The position numbers were made by a program, and so were the translations under genes. Positions 13,948-14,181 of a stretch of DNA of 14,181 nt are shown here, piece by piece (position 1 is the first letter of the stretch; each line of letters begins with the position of its first letter). A model generated the notes under the pieces. That model did not search any database. It saw only the letters and a list, made by a program, of their open reading frames with translations, and was not told the origin of the DNA. The stretch is from UBA1738 sp964388835 (GTDB taxonomy: Bacteria; Bacillota; Clostridia; UBA1381), in the NCBI GenBank assembly GCA_964388835.1, contig CAYMBZ010000040.1, forward strand, positions 1 to 14,181, given 5' to 3'.

Positions 13948-14037
13948 ATGAACGGCTTAAAAGCGTTTATTACGGCTTTTGCCGGCATAGTCTACATCAT
14001 AATAAAAACAGAAGGCGAAAATCGTAAAAATCAATAA
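13948..14037 (+). CDS. Candidate 29-residue membrane peptide after prmC
   Basis: The start ATG directly abuts the prmC stop (TGAATG), so ribosomes ending on prmC could restart here without their own Shine-Dalgarno; none is visible. The reading frame has a hydrophobic stretch at about 4-19 (LKAFITAFAGIVYIII) and then a charged tail (KTEGENRKNQ), the shape of a small single-pass membrane protein. It lies before the terminator, so it is transcribed with prmC. A second short frame starts four bases earlier at ATGA (13944) and gives 27 mostly basic residues without such order. Neither frame matches a family I know, and an open frame this short can be chance. Confidence 0.35.
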   Translation: MNGLKAFITAFAGIVYIIIKTEGENRKNQ

Positions 14038-14053
14038 ACAATATTACAATATT

Positions 14054-14085
14054 CGGCTTCCAAATTTATTTTGGGAGCCGCTTTT
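14054..14085 (+). terminator. Intrinsic terminator of the DUF1385-prmC unit
   Basis: CGGCTTCC (14054-14061) pairs with GGGAGCCG (14073-14080) over 8 bp with one G-T wobble; the 11-base AT-rich loop is followed by CTTTTCCC. It lies about 106 bases after the prmC stop. Confidence 0.75.
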
Positions 14086-14135
14086 CCCGCTTAAAATTGC
14101 CATCCGGGTAAACCTGTATATTTTGTGCATAATAA

Positions 14136-14153
14136 ACCCGCATAGCGAGTGGT
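14136..14153. other. Compact hairpin in the non-coding right edge
   Basis: The bases 14086-14181 show no gene I can support. Within them ACC-CGC (14136-14141) can pair with GCG (14145-14147) and GGT (14151-14153) around a three-base loop and a three-base bulge. No T-run follows, so it is not a terminator. It could be the edge of a dispersed non-coding repeat cut by the window end; one copy here is not enough to tell. Confidence 0.25.
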
Positions 14154-14181
14154 ATTTCATTTTCGGATTTAACCTACACTC

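Noticed and set aside
13944..14027. Short frame starting at the ATGA overlap with the prmC stop
   Set aside because: The start position is attractive, but the peptide is a disordered basic string; the neighbouring frame with a membrane segment is more plausible.
14044..14160. A 38-codon minus-strand frame at the right edge
   Set aside because: It runs through the terminator stem, has no Shine-Dalgarno and no recognisable protein character.
1..14181. CRISPR arrays, tRNA or rRNA genes, insertion sequences and phage genes
   Set aside because: No regularly spaced repeats, no tRNA or rRNA segments, and no transposase or integrase motifs were seen on either strand.

Overview
The window looks like a chromosomal housekeeping segment of a low-to-moderate GC Gram-positive anaerobe, most likely a Clostridia-type member of the Bacillota. 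The evidence is the SigA-type promoters with 17-base spacers, purine-rich Shine-Dalgarno sites, the DUF421/DUF4363 pair, the CpXC and DUF2752 proteins, the DUF1385-prmC pair, and the clostridial style of the adenylosuccinate lyase and cyclophilins. I cannot name a genus from the sequence alone.

Left block (about 1-4520), genes on the minus strand. Read in the direction of transcription it holds a DUF421 membrane protein overlapping a DUF4363 protein, then a promoter and purB. Close behind purB come DUF2752, CpXC (ATGA overlap) and a sugar-phosphate isomerase/epimerase-like TIM-barrel gene. That last gene is frameshifted by a 17-bp tandem duplication near its 5' end. Beyond it, at the left edge, lies a hairpin and then a perfect-consensus promoter (TTGACA, 17 bases, TATAAT) firing left out of the window.

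Right block (4640-14181), genes on the plus strand. A SAM-dependent methyltransferase has its own promoter and terminator. A strong promoter then starts a run of gyrA, a lipoprotein-like cyclophilin, a cytoplasmic cyclophilin, prfA (release factor 1) and an acyl-CoA synthetase-like AMP-binding ligase, closed by a strong terminator. A second consensus promoter starts DUF1385 (YqhQ-like), prmC (the methylase of the RF1 GGQ glutamine) and possibly a 29-residue membrane peptide, closed by another terminator. The last about 100 bases hold no recognisable gene but do hold a compact hairpin.

Functional links: RF1 and its methylase PrmC are enzyme and substrate but sit in two separate transcription units. 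The two cyclophilins are tandem paralogues that appear to serve different compartments. I see no phage, transposon, CRISPR, tRNA or rRNA and no clear defence or biosynthetic system. The most notable points are the duplication-frameshifted epimerase, the perfect outward promoter, the tandem cyclophilins and the candidate small membrane protein after prmC.
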